In this document: positions 63,945 to 64,000 of the stretch, piece after piece
How the letters are laid out: the number at the start of each line of letters is the position of its first letter
Position numbering within the stretch: the stretch's first letter is position 1
Assembly: GCA_964035575.1 (NCBI GenBank)
Contig: OZ037868.1
Location: 434,001-498,000 of the forward strand
DNA length: 64,000 bases
Direction of reading: 5' to 3'
DNA from: Rhynchopus sp. YZ270_cl-10
Taxonomy: Eukaryota > Euglenozoa > Diplonemea > Diplonemida > Diplonemidae
Translations under genes and position numbers: made by a program
Notes under the pieces: generated by a model
Seen by the model: only the letters and a program-made list of their open reading frames with translations
The model's database searches: none
Told to the model about the DNA's origin: nothing

Positions 63945-64000
63945 TTTACTAGTTCACGTCCTTTTGTTCTGCCTGGGCAGCGTGGCTGTCTTCTTTGTCT

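Larger units (their letters stand above)
57794..64000. repeat. 3.13-kb near-identical tandem duplication (second copy cut by window end)
   Basis: Copy 1 is 57794-60921; copy 2 starts at 60922 and is still matching at 64000. The offset is 3127 bp at the very start and 3130 bp after one in-frame 3-bp difference in the gene tail. Each copy holds a Cys-rich gene, its 5' spacer and a hAT-like element. No other difference caught my eye. Confidence 0.93.

Overview
This window looks like nuclear DNA of a unicellular eukaryote (a protist or alga; the lineage cannot be fixed from the sequence). Evidence: long proline-rich secreted membrane glycoproteins of hydroxyproline-rich type, an animal-type transglutaminase, a six-helix membrane protein with a cyclase-like domain reminiscent of euglenozoan cyclases, a Josephin-like deubiquitinase, a DEAD-box helicase with a probable spliceosomal intron, abundant simple satellites and many TIR transposons. 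There are no operons, prokaryotic rRNA/tRNA genes or ribosome-binding patterns. Every gene I can support lies on the minus strand. Coding DNA is GC-richer than the A/T-rich spacers.

Region 1-32 kb: three tandem copies (about 247-10606, 11071-17177, 22579-31838) of a unit carrying one gene for a signal-peptide / Cys-rich / (SPPTP)n / single-TM protein (1783, 296 and 1520 aa). The copies align with one another outside the repeats, so each is an empty-site control for the others. This exposes a 326-bp insert (774-1099), a TG...CA element with inverted arms filled with GTAC-core satellites (1936-3695), a Mutator-like element (12205-12942), a hAT-like element (13067-14862), an insertion carrying a long hairpin (about 23759-24521) and a piggyBac-like element in TTAA (25101-26103). 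A promoter-proximal block is inverted in copy 1 relative to copies 2 and 3. Satellites with periods 5, 7, 8, 9 and 10 bp lie in and between the units.

Region 32-43 kb: a second octamer array, a 261-bp tandem duplication, a degenerate cyclase-like membrane protein (35841-37814), and a SAM + DEAD-box helicase (39124-42265) whose 1.27-kb putative intron holds a complete same-strand Josephin-like ORF. Four families of short structured repeats are dense here.

Region 43-64 kb: four paralogues of an unrecognised secreted, Cys-rich, single-pass membrane protein (44531, 46754, 57793, 60920), the last two in a 3.13-kb near-identical tandem duplication that runs off the right edge; a transglutaminase (53399-55693); and three more kinds of TIR element (49350-50414; 51003-53235 with 9-bp TSD; 60089-60814 with 8-bp TSD, duplicated at 63219). 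The recognisable products suggest a cell surface or extracellular matrix theme (HRGP-like glycoproteins, secreted transglutaminase, Cys-rich type I membrane proteins), but their working together is inference.
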